Assembly (NCBI GenBank): GCA_013398055.1
Contig: VZRS01003935.1
Coordinates: forward strand, 186,001-250,000
Direction: 5' to 3'
From: Ifrita kowaldi
Lineage: Eukaryota; Chordata; Aves; Passeriformes; Cinclosomatidae
Length of the DNA stretch: 64,000 bases
This document shows positions 63,843 to 64,000 of this stretch, one piece after another. Below the pieces are notes generated by a model that ran no database searches, was not told the DNA's origin, and was given only the letters and a program-made list of their open reading frames with translations. Both the position numbers and the translations under genes were made by a program. Position 1 is the stretch's first letter. Every line of letters begins with the position of its first letter.

Positions 63843-64000
63843 GATACTTCTTCAGCTTCCTCTGGTTGTTTCTATCATTGTGACTGAGACAAATGGGGTT
63901 TTTTTTCTTCAGTGGAAGAAAATCACCTCTCTCAGTAGGTGATTTGTAAGTGAAGCTGTCTTGCATATCTAGTTCCACTTCTGGAACTCCCCCTCCAGAG

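Overview
This is vertebrate nuclear DNA, almost certainly from a bird. Seven fragments carry the characteristic 3' end of avian CR1 LINEs, on either strand, with tails such as ATTCTATGATTCTATG or its complement. One ~400-bp block matches, from memory, an abundant avian LTR-like repeat. The background is AT-rich, CpG-poor and non-coding, and open frames are short and scattered, as expected by chance. Nothing bacterial, viral-genomic, tRNA-like, rRNA-like or CRISPR-like was seen. The window contains two runs of N (5445-5973 and 41463-41659) and a single N at 9688.

Left part (1-41165): no gene could be supported. It holds an LTR-like block (2927-3332), CR1 pieces (3432-3517 -, 7334-7629 +, 13729-14066 -, 22836-23364 +, 30256-30330 -, 34240-34279 +) and an older CR1/L3-type relic (22330-22640 -). 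Microsatellites (CT, TA, AAT) are present, as is a 71-bp tandem duplication (33367-33508). Two structures stand out: a long, well-paired 115-nt hairpin (34004-34118) and a G-run/T-run tract (34841-35007).

Centre (41166-42924): a CpG island interrupted by an assembly gap is the only clear gene-start signal. It has a good GTGAGC donor at 41451 after an ATG-free, GC-rich stretch. On the other side of the gap, an ATG at 41869 preceded by an in-frame stop opens a frame that runs to a GTATGA donor at 41966. A 106-nt open exon with an acceptor and a GTATGT donor lies at 42819-42924. The frame from 41869 joins it in correct phase. I infer the 5' end of a plus-strand gene whose remaining exons lie beyond recognition or beyond the window. 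I do not recognise the protein.

Right part (42925-64000): probably a large first or second intron of that gene. It contains a long degraded CR1/L3-type LINE (about 46800-48590 +), CR1 tails (48949-49048 + and 52057-52414 +), an unexplained 134-codon open frame (49474-49878) and a TA-rich microsatellite near the right edge (63703-63842). Repeat identities come from memory of consensus sequences, not from a search.
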